A stretch of DNA of 64,000 bases. It comes from Pandoraea anapnoica (GTDB taxonomy: Bacteria; Pseudomonadota; Gammaproteobacteria; Burkholderiales; Burkholderiaceae). The DNA lies in assembly GCF_902459765.1 (NCBI RefSeq), contig NZ_CABPSP010000001.1, forward strand, positions 248,001 to 312,000, read 5' to 3'. Both the position numbers and the translations under genes were made by a program. This document shows, piece by piece, positions 1 through 9,479 of the stretch. Within the stretch, counting starts at the first letter, position 1. Each line of letters starts with the position of its first letter. The notes beneath the pieces were generated by a model. That model did no database searches, was not told the DNA's origin, and saw only the letters and a list, made by a program, of their open reading frames with translations.

Positions 1-684
1 TTCTCGTATTCGACGTCTTACCTGTTCCCGATCTATATGCAGCAGGGGCTGAACTGGAGCGTCGAGCACACGGGATATTTGCAAGCGGTGGCGTCGGTGA
101 CGAGTCTCGTCGTGGCCGTGATTTACACGATGGCGCGCCCGAAGTTCGTGAAGCTCAAACCGTTCGTGCTGCTCGGCTATCTGTGCCTGCTCGGCTACGC
201 GTTCTTGCTGTCGCAGAGCTATCAAGGCGTGTCGAGTCAGTGGCTGATTCTGCCGATGGTGCTGAGCGGTCTTGGCGGCGTGTTCGCGATGATTCCGATT
301 GCCGAGATGACGTTTCGCGGCATGGACGAGTACGTCTTCCAGCATGGCTATCAGACGAAGAACATCGTGCGTCAGTTGGTGAGTTCGATGTCGGTGTCCG
401 TCATGGCCGTACTCATGCAGGACCGTCAGGCCGTCTTCATGCATCAACTGACGCCCGCGATGACGCCGCTGAACCCGGCCTACAACGCGGCCGTCTCGCA
501 GGCGCAGCAGACGTTCGGCGCAAGTGTCGATGCGACGACGGCGGCGCACATGGCGTCGGCGTGGGTGGGCAATCTCGCGTCGCAACAGGCACTGGTGCTC
601 TCGTGTGTGAACGTATTCTTCGGCTTCGCATGTCTGGCTGCCTTCTGTGCCTTGTTCATGGCGGTGCAGCGGCGTCTTCGCTGA
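1..684 (+). CDS. MFS transporter, C-terminal part (cut by window start)
   Basis: The reading frame is open from the first base and ends at 684, so the N-terminal half lies outside the window. The visible 227 residues are strongly hydrophobic, with about six membrane-spanning stretches separated by short loops and one longer loop with Gln and Ala. The layout resembles the C-terminal half of a DHA2-type (EmrB-like) major facilitator drug or metabolite exporter. The substrate cannot be inferred. A hairpin lies about 50 bases after the stop. Confidence 0.7.
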   Translation, partial: FSYSTSYLFPIYMQQGLNWSVEHTGYLQAVASVTSLVVAVIYTMARPKFVKLKPFVLLGYLCLLGYAFLLSQSYQGVSSQWLILPMVLSGLGGVFAMIPIAEMTFRGMDEYVFQHGYQTKNIVRQLVSSMSVSVMAVLMQDRQAVFMHQLTPAMTPLNPAYNAAVSQAQQTFGASVDATTAAHMASAWVGNLASQQALVLSCVNVFFGFACLAAFCALFMAVQRRLR

Positions 685-732
685 TCGGTGTCCGGCTGTC
701 CCGGAATCTTCATTTCCTCATCTCTTCGGTGC

Positions 733-751
733 CGGGCGCTGAGTGCGCCCG
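733..751 (+). terminator. hairpin after the MFS gene
   Basis: Perfect 7-bp arms, CGGGCGC and GCGCCCG, with a 5-base loop, about 50 bases after the MFS stop codon. There is no T tract, so this is only a possible terminator. Confidence 0.35.
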
Positions 752-840
752 CCGGGGCCGTCCGCAATGCCTGAGCAGGTCGGTTAGAATGCCCGCAACA
801 CGTCGTTACGTTGCCCATTCCCCCACATAAAAGCACCGAC

Positions 841-1173
841 ATGGCCACCACCCAGTCGCAGTACTACAAGCATCACGTGTTCTTCTGTCTCAACCAGCGC
901 GAAGCGGGCGCCGACCGTCCGTCGTGCGCGAACTGCAACGCGCAGTCGATGCAGGAATACGCCAAGAAGAAGGTCAAGCAACTCGGTCTGGCCGGTCCCG
1001 GTCAGGTGCGTGTGAACAAGGCCGGATGCCTGGACCGCTGCGAGCTGGGGCCGGTCGTCGTGATCTATCCCGAAGGGACCTGGTACACGTATATCGACGA
1101 GACCGATATCGACGAAATCGTCGAGAAGCACCTGGCGAAAGGCGAGATCGTCGAGCGCCTGCTGATCGACTGA
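841..1173 (+). CDS. (2Fe-2S) thioredoxin-like ferredoxin domain protein
   Basis: A 110-residue protein with cysteines spaced as in thioredoxin-fold 2Fe-2S ferredoxins: one in a FFCLNQR motif, a CANC pair near residue 32, then CLDRC around residue 62. It probably binds one 2Fe-2S cluster in the cytoplasm; the electron partner is unknown. The ATG at 841 fits the family N-terminus better than an in-frame ATG 30 bases upstream. The alpha/beta hydrolase gene follows on the same strand 63 bases later. Confidence 0.8.
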   Translation: MATTQSQYYKHHVFFCLNQREAGADRPSCANCNAQSMQEYAKKKVKQLGLAGPGQVRVNKAGCLDRCELGPVVVIYPEGTWYTYIDETDIDEIVEKHLAKGEIVERLLID

Positions 1174-1236
1174 TCGACTGACCGGCCGCATTGTCGACGC
1201 ATGCATGCGGCTTCGCACTCCAGACCTACTTCGCTC

Positions 1237-1875
1237 ATGAACGCTCAGACTGAACGCTTCACCATCGACGGCCCGGTCGGCGCCATCGAAATCGCTATCG
1301 ACCGCCCGGCCGGTGGGTCGGAAAATCTGCGCGGCATCACCCTCGTCGCGCATCCGCATCCGCTGTTCGGCGGCTCGCTCGACAACAAGGTGGCGCAAAC
1401 GCTCGCGCGTGCTTTCGTCCAGCTCGGTTACGCCGTGGTGCGTCCGAACTTCCGTGGCGTGGGTAAGAGCGAAGGCGAACACGACAAAGGCATCGGCGAG
1501 CGCGACGACCTGATGGCCGTCATCGCCTGGATGCGTCAGCAGCCGGGATGGGAAACCCAACCGCTCGCACTCGCGGGCTTCTCTTTCGGCACGTTCGTGC
1601 TTTCGCACGTGGCCAAGGCGCTCGAAGCCGCAGGCACGCCTGCCCAACGTCTGGTGTTCGTCGGCACGGCTGCAAGCAACTGGGACGTGGCCACGGTGCC
1701 TGCCGACACGCTCGTCATCCACGGCGAGAAGGACGACACGGTTCCGCTGCAATCGGTGCTGGACTGGGCGCGTCCGCAAACCTTGCCCGTCGTGGTAATC
1801 CCCGGTGGCGAACACTTTTTCCACGGCCTGTTACCGCTGCTGAAACAGATCGTGGTCGATGCGTGGCGTCATTGA
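1237..1875 (+). CDS. alpha/beta hydrolase family protein
   Basis: A 212-residue alpha/beta hydrolase. It has the HPHPLFGG segment typical of this small family, an oxyanion-side NFRGVG motif, the nucleophile elbow GFSFG, an acidic residue in HGEKDDTVP and a C-terminal catalytic His in GGEHFFHG. Proteins of this size and motif set are cytoplasmic esterase-like hydrolases of unknown substrate. An in-frame ATG at 1201 exists, but the domain begins right after the ATG at 1237. Confidence 0.8.
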   Translation: MNAQTERFTIDGPVGAIEIAIDRPAGGSENLRGITLVAHPHPLFGGSLDNKVAQTLARAFVQLGYAVVRPNFRGVGKSEGEHDKGIGERDDLMAVIAWMRQQPGWETQPLALAGFSFGTFVLSHVAKALEAAGTPAQRLVFVGTAASNWDVATVPADTLVIHGEKDDTVPLQSVLDWARPQTLPVVVIPGGEHFFHGLLPLLKQIVVDAWRH

Positions 1876-1882
1876 TACATCT

Positions 1883-1903
1883 GGCCCGAATTTCGGGCCG
1901 TTT
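1883..1903 (+). terminator. possible terminator after the hydrolase gene
   Basis: A compact hairpin with GGCCCG and CGGGCC arms 8 bases after the stop, followed by a short T run (GTTTC). It is weak by itself but well placed between the hydrolase and dacC. Confidence 0.4.
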
Positions 1904-2133
1904 CGTCTGACAGCGACCTGCTTCGCTGGGGACGTCGGATGGCGACGGGTATAATTCGCCTCTGAACCTTGTCGTGCCGTGTCGGGTCTATTTCTCCGGA
2001 CGGCATGGCTCCGGCGCTCCGGTGCCGCCGTCTTCTTCGCCGTGCCGCGCTCGCCAAAGCGTGGGTTGCACGGCGCCTTCAAGCGCAGATGCCTCTGAGT
2101 TTTGCTTCGCTCACTTCGTTTTTCTCATCGCCA

Positions 2134-3321
2134 ATGAAATTCAACGCTTCGCTGTCCCGTGCCGCCGCCGCCGCGGCGATTGTCGCTTGTGGCTCGCTTG
2201 CTACGCTTCCCGCTCGTGCTCAACAGATTCCGCCGCCGCCGATGTCGGCCAAGGCGTGGACGATTGTCGACGTCACCAGCGGTCAGGTGCTCGCCGCCGG
2301 TGACCCGGATGCCCGCGTGGAGCCGGCTTCGCTCACGAAGATCATGACGACGTATCTGGTCTTCGAAGCCCTTCGCGACAAGCGCATCTCGATGGACCAG
2401 ACCGTCATTCCGGGCGAGTCGGTTCGCAAGGTGGGTCGTGACGAATCGCGTATGTTCATTGAAGCCGGCAAGCCGGTCTCGGTGCGCGATCTGGTCTCGG
2501 GCATGATCATCCAGTCAGGTAACGACGCCTCCATCGCGCTGGCCGAACTCGTCGGCGGCTCGCAGCCGGGCTTCGTCGAGCTGATGAACCGCGCTGCGCA
2601 GCGCATGGGTCTGAAGAACACCCATTACACGAACGTCGACGGTCTGACCGACCCGCAGCACTACACGACGGTCGCCGACATCGCCACGCTGTCGACGCAC
2701 ATGATTCAGGACTTCCCCGAGTACTACAAGATTTACTCGGAGAAGAGCTTCACGTACAACAACATCCGCCAGCCGAACCGTAACCGTCTGCTGTCGCTCG
2801 ACCCGACGGTCGATGGCCTGAAGACCGGCCACACCAAGGAAGCGGGCTACTGCCTCGTGTCGACGGCGTCGCGTCCGTTGCCGGGCGCAGCGGGCGTGAA
2901 CCGTCGTGTGTTGTCGGTGGTTGTGGGCGAGCCGACCGAACGCGCGCGCGTGCAGGACAGCCTCTCGGCGCTGAACTACGGCTATCAGAACTTCGACACG
3001 CTGCGCGTGTACGGTGCGAATCAGGTCGTGGCCACGCCCAAGGTCTGGAAGGGCAAGGACAGTGAGCTGAAGATCGGCGTGAAGAAGGACACCTTCATCA
3101 CCGTGCCCAAGGGCATGGCCGACAAGATCAAGCCGCAGCTCGAACTGCGCGAGCCGCTGATTGCACCGATCGCCAACGGCGCGCAGGTCGGCACCGTCAA
3201 GGTCATGGCCGATGGCAAGCAACTGGCCGAATTCCCGGTCGTGGCGCTGGCCGACGTGGCGCAGGCCAGCTTCATCGGCCGTGCATGGGACGCCCTGCGT
3301 CTGATGTTCGTGAAGAAGTAA
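2134..3321 (+). CDS. dacC: D-alanyl-D-alanine carboxypeptidase (PBP5/6 type)
   Basis: A 395-residue penicillin-binding carboxypeptidase that trims the terminal D-Ala from peptidoglycan pentapeptides in the periplasm. A signal peptide covers about residues 1-29 and ends in ARAQ. The three active-site motifs are present: SLTK with Ser66, SGN, and KTG in the segment KTGHTKEAG. The C-terminal beta domain and amphipathic tail match PBP5/6. The ATG at 2134 was chosen because it starts the signal peptide; the open frame runs upstream to 1969 without family-like sequence. The D-amino acid transaminase gene follows after 19 bases. Confidence 0.93.
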   Translation: MKFNASLSRAAAAAAIVACGSLATLPARAQQIPPPPMSAKAWTIVDVTSGQVLAAGDPDARVEPASLTKIMTTYLVFEALRDKRISMDQTVIPGESVRKVGRDESRMFIEAGKPVSVRDLVSGMIIQSGNDASIALAELVGGSQPGFVELMNRAAQRMGLKNTHYTNVDGLTDPQHYTTVADIATLSTHMIQDFPEYYKIYSEKSFTYNNIRQPNRNRLLSLDPTVDGLKTGHTKEAGYCLVSTASRPLPGAAGVNRRVLSVVVGEPTERARVQDSLSALNYGYQNFDTLRVYGANQVVATPKVWKGKDSELKIGVKKDTFITVPKGMADKIKPQLELREPLIAPIANGAQVGTVKVMADGKQLAEFPVVALADVAQASFIGRAWDALRLMFVKK

Positions 3322-3340
3322 CCGGGAAGCCATCCGCATC

Positions 3341-4189
3341 ATGAACAACCCCACCGTCTGGCTCAATGGCGAACTGATTGCGCTTGCCGACGCGAAGATT
3401 TCCGTCCTCGACCGAGGTTTCCTCTTCGGGGACGGGATCTACGAAGTCGTGCCGGTCTACCATGGCAAGCCGTTCCGTCTTGCGCAGCATCTCGACCGCC
3501 TTGAGCGCAGTCTCGCGGAAATCCGCATCGCAAACCCGTACACGCGTGCCGAATGGGAGGCGCTCTTCGCGCGTCTGTCGGCCACGTGTTCGGCCGATCC
3601 GCACAGCGTCTACGTGCAGGTCACGCGCGGTGTCGCGCCGCGTCAGCACACGTTCCCGAAGGACATCACGCCGACCGTGTTCGGCATCGCCACGCCGCTT
3701 ACGCTGCCGAGCCGCGAGAAGGTGGAGCAGGGCGTCGGCGCGGTCACGCATGAAGACCGTCGCTGGCTGAACTGCCACATCAAGTCGACGTCGCTGCTGG
3801 GCAACGTGCTGATGGCGCAATACGCGGCCGATCACGAGGTGCAGGAGACGATCCAGTTCCGCGACGGGCTGCTGACCGAAGCGTCGTCGAGCAACGTGTG
3901 GGTGATCAAGCACGGTGCAATGGCCGCGCCGCAGCGTGATAATCGGATTCTCGAAGGCATTCGCTACGGCGCGCTCGAATCGTTCGCGCAGGAATGCGGT
4001 ATCGCGTTCGAGGAGCGTGCGGTGAGCGAAGCGGAAGTGCGCGACGCCGACGAACTGCTGATTACGTCTGCCACGAAGGAAGTGCTGGCCGTTGTCTCGC
4101 TCGACGGCAAGCCGGTGGGCGACGGCAAGCCGGGTCCCGTCTTCCGCGCGCTTTATGCGGCGTATCAACGCGCCAAGGAGGCACTATGA
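3341..4189 (+). CDS. dat: D-amino acid aminotransferase (PLP fold type IV)
   Basis: A 282-residue class IV aminotransferase interconverting D-alanine or D-glutamate with their 2-oxo acids, feeding peptidoglycan precursors. Visible marks are the N-terminal LDRGFLFGDGIYE motif, the PLP lysine in HIKSTSLLGN near residue 146, and the phosphate-binding ATKEV segment near the C-terminus. It lies between dacC and ybeD and overlaps ybeD by 4 bases, so the three are probably co-transcribed. A branched-chain-type activity cannot be excluded from sequence alone. Confidence 0.88.
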   Translation: MNNPTVWLNGELIALADAKISVLDRGFLFGDGIYEVVPVYHGKPFRLAQHLDRLERSLAEIRIANPYTRAEWEALFARLSATCSADPHSVYVQVTRGVAPRQHTFPKDITPTVFGIATPLTLPSREKVEQGVGAVTHEDRRWLNCHIKSTSLLGNVLMAQYAADHEVQETIQFRDGLLTEASSSNVWVIKHGAMAAPQRDNRILEGIRYGALESFAQECGIAFEERAVSEAEVRDADELLITSATKEVLAVVSLDGKPVGDGKPGPVFRALYAAYQRAKEAL

Positions 4190-4455
4190 CGGAAGAGAAG
4201 AAGAGCCTGATCGAGTTTCCGTGCGACTTCCCCATCAAGGTGATGGGGCATGCGCAGGACGGCTTTGCGCAGGCCATCGTGGAGTTGCTGCGCGAGTTCG
4301 ATGCGCAGTTCGACGCGGCGACCGTGGAAATGCGTCCGTCCAGCACGGGCAAGTATCTCGGTCTGACCGTCACGGTGCGCGCGCATTCGCAGGCGCACCT
4401 CGACGACATCTACCGCAAGCTGACGGCGCATCCGATGGTGAAGGTGGTGCTGTAA
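4186..4455 (+). CDS. ybeD: YbeD/DUF493 family protein
   Basis: An 89-residue protein of the DUF493 family: FPCDFPIKVMG near the N-terminus, a beta-alpha-beta fold resembling small regulatory (ACT-like) domains, and the ending MVKVVL. Its ATG overlaps the stop of the transaminase gene (ATGA). In most relatives ybeD lies directly before lipB, which suggests a link to lipoate metabolism. Here three genes separate it from lipB. The biochemical role is unknown. Confidence 0.88.
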   Translation: MTEEKKSLIEFPCDFPIKVMGHAQDGFAQAIVELLREFDAQFDAATVEMRPSSTGKYLGLTVTVRAHSQAHLDDIYRKLTAHPMVKVVL

Positions 4456-4471
4456 GCGACGCAGTATCGAT

Positions 4472-4498
4472 GCGCGCCTGAGGGTGCCTCGGGCGCGC
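4472..4498 (+). terminator. hairpin after ybeD
   Basis: GC-rich arms GCGCGCC-TGAG and CTC-GGGCGCGC with a small loop, lying between the convergent ybeD and LysR genes. It has no T tract and may act in both directions. Confidence 0.35.
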
Positions 4499-4544
4499 GT
4501 CCACCGATCAAACTCTCCGGCATTTCCGGCCTGAACCTGAATGA

Positions 4545-5594
4545 TCAGGCATGCGTCGGCGCACCGTCGTCGGGCAGCTTCGCCGGATCGAGACCCAGTT
4601 GGGCATCGGTCGCCATTTCTCCCATTTCGCCAGCCGTCGCGGCCATCCCGGCCGCCAGCGCAGCGCGACTCGGCTGCGTCGGACGCCGCCGTGTGTCCTT
4701 CACCAGCTCGAACGCCGCGACTTCCTCCAGAAACCACGTTCTGAACGCCTGTACGCGTTTCGTCTCCAGCGCACCCAGCGGACACACGAAGAAGTAATCC
4801 CATTCGCAAGGTGTATCGACGTCGGACAGCCGCACGAGGCGTCCCGCCATGATGTCGCCGACCGCGAGCGAACGACGCACCAGCGCCACCCCCTGACCGA
4901 CAATGGCGGCCTGCGAGAGCATGCCGGAATCCTCGTACATCATTCCTTGCATCGGCTCGGGGATATCGAAGCCTGCGCACGCGAACCACGGGGCCCACGG
5001 CTCATCTTGCGAGCGCAGCAGCGTGCTGTGGCGAAATTCGTCGGCGCTCTGCGGCAGCTTGCCGTCGTTATAGGACGGACTGCACGCGGGGAAGAAGACG
5101 TCGTCGAGCACCTTCTCGATATGCAGCCCCGGCCAGTTGCCCTTACCCATGCGCAGGGCGACGTCGACATCGTCGCGCTCGAAATCGGTCAGTTGTGCGC
5201 TGCATCGCAACTCCACTTCCAGTTCCGGATGTCGATCGATGAAGCGGCCGATGCGCGGCGTCAGCCAGCGACTGGCGAACGACGGCATGGTGGTGAGCAC
5301 CAGACGCCGCTCGCTGCGCGTGCCCGCTTGCAGCTTGCGCGTGGCCTGCGCAATGTCGGTGAGGGCGGCGCGGATCGACGCGGCGTACTGACGTCCCGCC
5401 GGTGTGATGCTGATGCGCTTGCCGTTGCGGGCGAACAGCGTGGTGCCCAGCTCCTGCTCCAGCGCGCGAATCTGATGGCTGATCGCGCCGTGCGTGACGA
5501 ACAACTCTTCCGCCGCACGGGAAAAGCTCTCCAGGCGGGCAGCCGCCTCGAAGGCGCGCAAGGCGCTCAGGTTGGGAAGTCTCCGAAGGTCCAT
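4545..5594 (-). CDS. LysR-family regulator, GcvA-like
   Basis: A 349-residue LysR-type regulator. The N-terminal winged helix-turn-helix begins LPNLSALRAFEAAARLESF and includes FVTHGAISHQIRALE, as in the GcvA subfamily. A type-2 periplasmic-binding effector domain follows. The C-terminal tail of about 40 residues rich in Ala, Pro and Asp is longer than usual. It is transcribed away from a DUF2917 gene with about 100 bases between starts, an arrangement I recall from Burkholderia. It probably regulates itself and that neighbour; the effector is unknown. Confidence 0.85.
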   Translation of the reverse strand: MDLRRLPNLSALRAFEAAARLESFSRAAEELFVTHGAISHQIRALEQELGTTLFARNGKRISITPAGRQYAASIRAALTDIAQATRKLQAGTRSERRLVLTTMPSFASRWLTPRIGRFIDRHPELEVELRCSAQLTDFERDDVDVALRMGKGNWPGLHIEKVLDDVFFPACSPSYNDGKLPQSADEFRHSTLLRSQDEPWAPWFACAGFDIPEPMQGMMYEDSGMLSQAAIVGQGVALVRRSLAVGDIMAGRLVRLSDVDTPCEWDYFFVCPLGALETKRVQAFRTWFLEEVAAFELVKDTRRRPTQPSRAALAAGMAATAGEMGEMATDAQLGLDPAKLPDDGAPTHA

Positions 5595-5694
5595 GTGAGC
5601 TCTATTCGCAAGGCCGTGAAAATATGTCGTTTGGTACGGCGCCCGCCAGTCCCTATGATTCAGTCATTGTCTCGCACTGAGTGGGGGTCGTAAA

Positions 5695-6027
5695 ATGCAA
5701 AACAATTTGACAAAGGTTCAGTACTTCTACGGTCTTCGCCCGGGCGAAGTGATCACGCTCGATCTGCACCATGAGCATACGCTCGTCGCACGTGGCTCGT
5801 CGGTCTGGGTGACACGTGCTGGCGATCCGCGCGATTACTGGCTCACGCCGGGGCAGCGTCTGGCCGTCGAGCCGGGACGCCGTTACTGGGTATCTGCCGA
5901 CGAGACGGCCGAGGCCGAACTGGAGCGCGAAGTCTCCCGTCGCTTTCCGGTGATGCGCCTGCTTCGCAAGTGGCTGGCTGGCCGTCGGGCAGCGCGTGAA
6001 GCGAATTCCTGCACCTGCGCCGCCTGA
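5695..6027 (+). CDS. DUF2917 domain protein
   Basis: A 110-residue protein with the DUF2917 pattern: a beta-rich core including a segment WVTRAGDPRDYWL and LTPGQRLAV, resembling a small cupin-like fold. The tail is basic (KWLAGRRAAREA) and ends with a CTC cysteine pair. The divergent GcvA-like LysR gene shares its upstream region. The molecular function is unknown. Confidence 0.72.
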   Translation: MQNNLTKVQYFYGLRPGEVITLDLHHEHTLVARGSSVWVTRAGDPRDYWLTPGQRLAVEPGRRYWVSADETAEAELEREVSRRFPVMRLLRKWLAGRRAAREANSCTCAA

Positions 6028-6232
6028 TATCACTGGCAATCCGATCGATATGCCGGGCCCCGGCCCGTGAAATCCACGCGCTCAATGGCGACAGTCGCCG
6101 GACGAGCGCGTGTTTCGTTTGGGCCGAGGAAGTTCGAACCTCGGTTCTGTTAATTGAATTCACAACAAGACGCGCAATAATCGAATCAAAATTACAGCGA
6201 TAACGCGTCGAAACAAGAGAAGTCGTCCCCCG

Positions 6233-7168
6233 ATGAGCCAAGCTTCGCCCCCTGCCCCGATGCCATCCTCCGTTACACCGAACCCGCAAGCCGATGAACG
6301 CCTTGGGCGTTTGCTGATGATCGCGGCGATGGTGATCTCCGGCACGATCGGCTACTTCGTGCTGATGTCGGGCCAGCCCGCGCTCAATGTGGTGTTTTTC
6401 CGCTGCCTGATCGGTGCGCTCAGCCTGTGCGGCTGGTGTGCGCTTCGCGGTTACTGGCGCGGATTGCGCATGACGCGCTGGCAGGTGGTGAACGTGACGC
6501 TTGGGGCCATCACGCTCGTCTCGAACTGGTACTTCCTGTTTACGGCTTACCGGTTGACCTCGGTCGGTATTACGACCGTCGTCTATAACGTCCAGCCGTT
6601 TCTGCTGGTGCTCGCCAGCGTGATCGTCACGCGCGAGCGGCCGTCGCTGGCCACGCTCGGCTGTCTGGGTGTGGCGTTCGCCGGGCTGGTGATCCTGGCC
6701 GAGCCGGGGGGCGTGCATGGCGCGGGTTACCTGATCGGTGTGGCGAGTGCGCTGGCCGCTGCGTCGCTTTACGCCGCGACCACGCTTTTCACCAAGAAGC
6801 TGGCCGGGACGATTCGTCCCGAGATCATTGCCGCGCTGCACATGGTCATCGGCGCGGTCGTTTTTGTCTGGATGGCGGACTTCCACCATTTGCCGTCGGC
6901 ACCGCGCGAGGTCGGCGCCATCGTCACGCTGGGCCTTTTCCACACGACGTTCATGTATTTGTTGCTCTACGGGGCGTTTCAGAAAGCATCGACGTCGAGT
7001 CTGGCGGTGTTCGGCTTCGTCTACCCCGTGGTGGCCGTGGCGGTGGACTTTCTGGCGTTCGGCATCGTGCTGCACCCGACGCAGTGGCTGGGCGGCGTGA
7101 TGATTTTGCTCGCGGCCGGGTGGTATGCCCGGGGTCTGGGCGCAGCACCTGTCCGAAAGGCGGCCTGA
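6233..7168 (+). CDS. EamA/DMT-superfamily transporter
   Basis: A 311-residue membrane protein with ten predicted helices arranged as two EamA repeats (about residues 22-150 and 160-300), typical of drug/metabolite transporters that export amino acids or metabolites. The first about 20 residues are cytoplasmic and rich in Pro and Ala. A basic residue patch follows the last helix. The substrate is unknown. With the LysR and DUF2917 genes it separates ybeD from lipB. Confidence 0.82.
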   Translation: MSQASPPAPMPSSVTPNPQADERLGRLLMIAAMVISGTIGYFVLMSGQPALNVVFFRCLIGALSLCGWCALRGYWRGLRMTRWQVVNVTLGAITLVSNWYFLFTAYRLTSVGITTVVYNVQPFLLVLASVIVTRERPSLATLGCLGVAFAGLVILAEPGGVHGAGYLIGVASALAAASLYAATTLFTKKLAGTIRPEIIAALHMVIGAVVFVWMADFHHLPSAPREVGAIVTLGLFHTTFMYLLLYGAFQKASTSSLAVFGFVYPVVAVAVDFLAFGIVLHPTQWLGGVMILLAAGWYARGLGAAPVRKAA

Positions 7169-7277
7169 GCCTGCGGATCTGACGCCGGTGACCGTTGCGG
7201 CCGGGCAACACCGGGCGCAGCGCCTTGCCGGGCGTGGCTTCGAGCAAGACTGGCGTGGTTTCGCTAAAATTGCGTCC

Positions 7278-7991
7278 ATGACCTCCCCGATCGAAGTTTG
7301 CTGGCGCGGCATAGAAGACTACGCCACCTCGTTCGACGCCATGCGCGCGTACACCGATGCGCGTGGCTCGCACGGCCCCGACCAGCTCTGGATCGTCCAG
7401 CATCCGCCCGTCTACACGCTCGGACTCGCTGGCGATCCCGCTCACCTGCTCGTTGCCAACACCGGTATCCCGCTCGTCAAAGTCGACCGCGGTGGCCAGA
7501 TCACGTATCACGGCCCCGGTCAGGTGGTGATCTATCTGCTCGTGGACCTGCGACGCCGCAAGCTCGGTGTGCGCGAAATGGTGCGTCTGATCGAGCAGGC
7601 GGTGATCGACACCCTTGCAGCGTATAATCTCGACGTTGAGCGCCATGCCGGCGCGCCAGGTATCTATGTGAGCCCGGGCGATGGCACTGTGGCGCATGCC
7701 GGCGCGAAGATCGCTGCGCTCGGGTTGAAAATCCGCAACGGATGCAGTTATCACGGCGTTTCGCTCAATGTCGCGATGGATCTGCACCCGTTCGACTGGA
7801 TCAATCCGTGCGGTTACGCCGGTTTGCAAACCGTAGACATGGCCACGCTTGGCGTGGCTCCCCGCTGGGATGAAGTGGCCGCGCGACTGGCGCAGCAACT
7901 CGGTCATCACCTCGAACAGCACCCCGCGACGACAGTTGCCGCGCCGCAGGCCGATACGAATTCGGCCGCCAGCGCAGACGCCGCCGCCTGA
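7278..7991 (+). CDS. lipB: octanoyl-ACP:protein octanoyltransferase LipB
   Basis: A 237-residue LipB, which moves the octanoyl group from ACP to lipoyl domains in the cytoplasm. It has the [11 protein letters not shown] motif, the catalytic lysine in [12 protein letters not shown] and the catalytic cysteine in INPCGYAG. The last about 25 residues are a Thr/Ala-rich extension beyond the core. The ATG at 7278 begins just before the conserved domain; the upstream open frame has no family-like sequence. lipA follows after 24 bases. Confidence 0.93.
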   Translation: MTSPIEVCWRGIEDYATSFDAMRAYTDARGSHGPDQLWIVQHPPVYTLGLAGDPAHLLVANTGIPLVKVDRGGQITYHGPGQVVIYLLVDLRRRKLGVREMVRLIEQAVIDTLAAYNLDVERHAGAPGIYVSPGDGTVAHAGAKIAALGLKIRNGCSYHGVSLNVAMDLHPFDWINPCGYAGLQTVDMATLGVAPRWDEVAARLAQQLGHHLEQHPATTVAAPQADTNSAASADAAA

Positions 7992-8015
7992 TTGGACGCC
8001 TGGAAAGCCCCCATC

Positions 8016-9023
8016 ATGACCACCGTGACTCAGAACGACAGCACGAACAAAGAAGTTCGCACGATCGACGGCGATTACGACGCCACCGCGAAGCAGAAGT
8101 CGCAAGCCAAGACGGCGCGCATTCCGATCAAGATCGTGCCGATCGAGCGCCTGAAGAAGCCGGACTGGATTCGCGTGAAGGCGGCCACTCATACTTCCCG
8201 TTTCTACGAGATCAAGCAGATCCTGCGCGAACACAATCTGCACACGGTCTGTGAAGAAGCGAGCTGCCCGAACATCGGCGAGTGCTTCGGCAAGGGCACG
8301 GCCACGTTCATGATCATGGGCGACAAGTGCACGCGCCGTTGCCCGTTCTGCGACGTCGGCCACGGCCGCCCGGATCCGCTGGACGTCGATGAGCCGCTGA
8401 ACCTCGCGAAGACGATCGCCGCGATGCGTCTGAAGTACGTCGTGATTACCAGCGTGGACCGTGACGACCTGCGCGACGGCGGTGCTCAGCACTTCGTCGA
8501 TTGCATCCGCCATGTGCGTGAGCTGTCGCCGTCGACCCGCATCGAAATCCTGACGCCGGACTTCCGCGCGCGTCTCGACCGCGCACTGGGCATTCTCAAT
8601 GCCGCACCACCCGACGTGATGAACCACAACCTCGAAACGGTGCCGCGTCTGTATAAGGAAGCGCGTCCCGGCTCGGACTACCAGCACTCGCTCACGCTCC
8701 TCAAGGAGTTCAAGGCGCAGCATCCGGACGTGTCGACGAAGTCGGGCCTGATGGTCGGTCTGGGTGAGACGGATGAAGAAATTCTTCAGGTGATGCGCGA
8801 CATGCGTGCGCACAATGTCGACATGCTGACGATCGGTCAGTACCTGCAACCGTCGGAACACCACCTGCCGGTGCGTCGTTACGTGACGCCCGACACGTTC
8901 AAGATGTTCGAGGAAGAAGCGTACAAGATGGGCTTCACCCATGCGGCCGTTGGCGCAATGGTGCGTTCGAGCTATCACGCCGATGTGCAGGCGCACGAAG
9001 CAGGCGTGGCCGACGCTATCTGA
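8016..9023 (+). CDS. lipA: lipoyl synthase LipA
   Basis: A 335-residue radical-SAM enzyme inserting two sulfurs into octanoylated proteins. The auxiliary-cluster cysteines lie in [12 protein letters not shown] and the radical-SAM cluster in CTRRCPFC. The N-terminal about 45 residues are a charged extension. The ATG at 8016 matches family starts; a TTG 24 bases upstream is less likely. It is downstream of lipB and ends at a strong intrinsic terminator. Confidence 0.95.
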   Translation: MTTVTQNDSTNKEVRTIDGDYDATAKQKSQAKTARIPIKIVPIERLKKPDWIRVKAATHTSRFYEIKQILREHNLHTVCEEASCPNIGECFGKGTATFMIMGDKCTRRCPFCDVGHGRPDPLDVDEPLNLAKTIAAMRLKYVVITSVDRDDLRDGGAQHFVDCIRHVRELSPSTRIEILTPDFRARLDRALGILNAAPPDVMNHNLETVPRLYKEARPGSDYQHSLTLLKEFKAQHPDVSTKSGLMVGLGETDEEILQVMRDMRAHNVDMLTIGQYLQPSEHHLPVRRYVTPDTFKMFEEEAYKMGFTHAAVGAMVRSSYHADVQAHEAGVADAI

Positions 9024-9065
9024 GCGGATTCCTTCCGGCACCCGTCCGGACGGAAGCATCACGAA

Positions 9066-9098
9066 AACGGATCGTCGAAAGGCGGTCCGTTTTTTTTC
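9066..9098 (+). terminator. intrinsic terminator of lipBA
   Basis: Arms AACGGATCG and CGGTCCGTT pair at 8 of 9 positions, with an 8-base loop and a run of eight Ts, 43 bases after the lipA stop. Confidence 0.85.
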
Positions 9099-9403
9099 GT
9101 CCTTACCATCTCTGCGTTCGGGCATTTAACGAACGCACCGCTGCCGTCGACCGTTAGCTGGACACCAATACTCGATTACGGCACGTCACAAGTCGCGCTC
9201 GGTTCAGTAGCCGATACGCACCACTGGCATCCCCGGATGCCGACTAACGCGTCCGAATGCCTACGATACGCGCCGCCATTTGCAACGATCGTCGCCGAAC
9301 GGCCTGCGTTACTCCAATCCGACAGCTTCATCTCCCTCGAAATATGTTGTAACAACCGTCACCTTGTGGCGCTGGGTGCGTTGTTCCAGAATATTGAAAC
9401 TTT

Positions 9404-9420
9404 GTTTTGCTTGGCAAAAC
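9404..9420. promoter_or_regulatory. perfect palindrome upstream of the amidohydrolase-iclR pair
   Basis: GTTTTGC-TTG-GCAAAAC is a perfect 7-3-7 inverted repeat 60 bases before the amidohydrolase start. A smaller one, GTTGT-A-ACAAC, lies at 9346-9356. The 457-base gap between lipA and this gene holds the lipA terminator, these repeats and no convincing gene. Since an iclR-type gene is in the same unit, an IclR-type operator is the natural guess, but no binding motif for this subfamily is known to me. Confidence 0.45.
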
Positions 9421-9479
9421 ACTGCGCTCATCATGGTTATTGGGCGAGCGGATGTTCCGGATGCACGCCAGGAGGCAGC

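Noticed and set aside
6124-6144. Sequence resembling a tRNA T-arm (GTTCGAA between CCGAGG and CCTCGG)
   Set aside because: The loop is 9 bases, and no acceptor, D or anticodon arm can be drawn around it. It is at most a weak hairpin after the DUF2917 gene.
6951-9125. 724-codon minus-strand open frame across lipB and lipA
   Set aside because: It is antisense to two clearly identified genes, is full of Arg, His and Gln, and has no recognisable domain. Long antisense frames are expected in DNA of this GC content.
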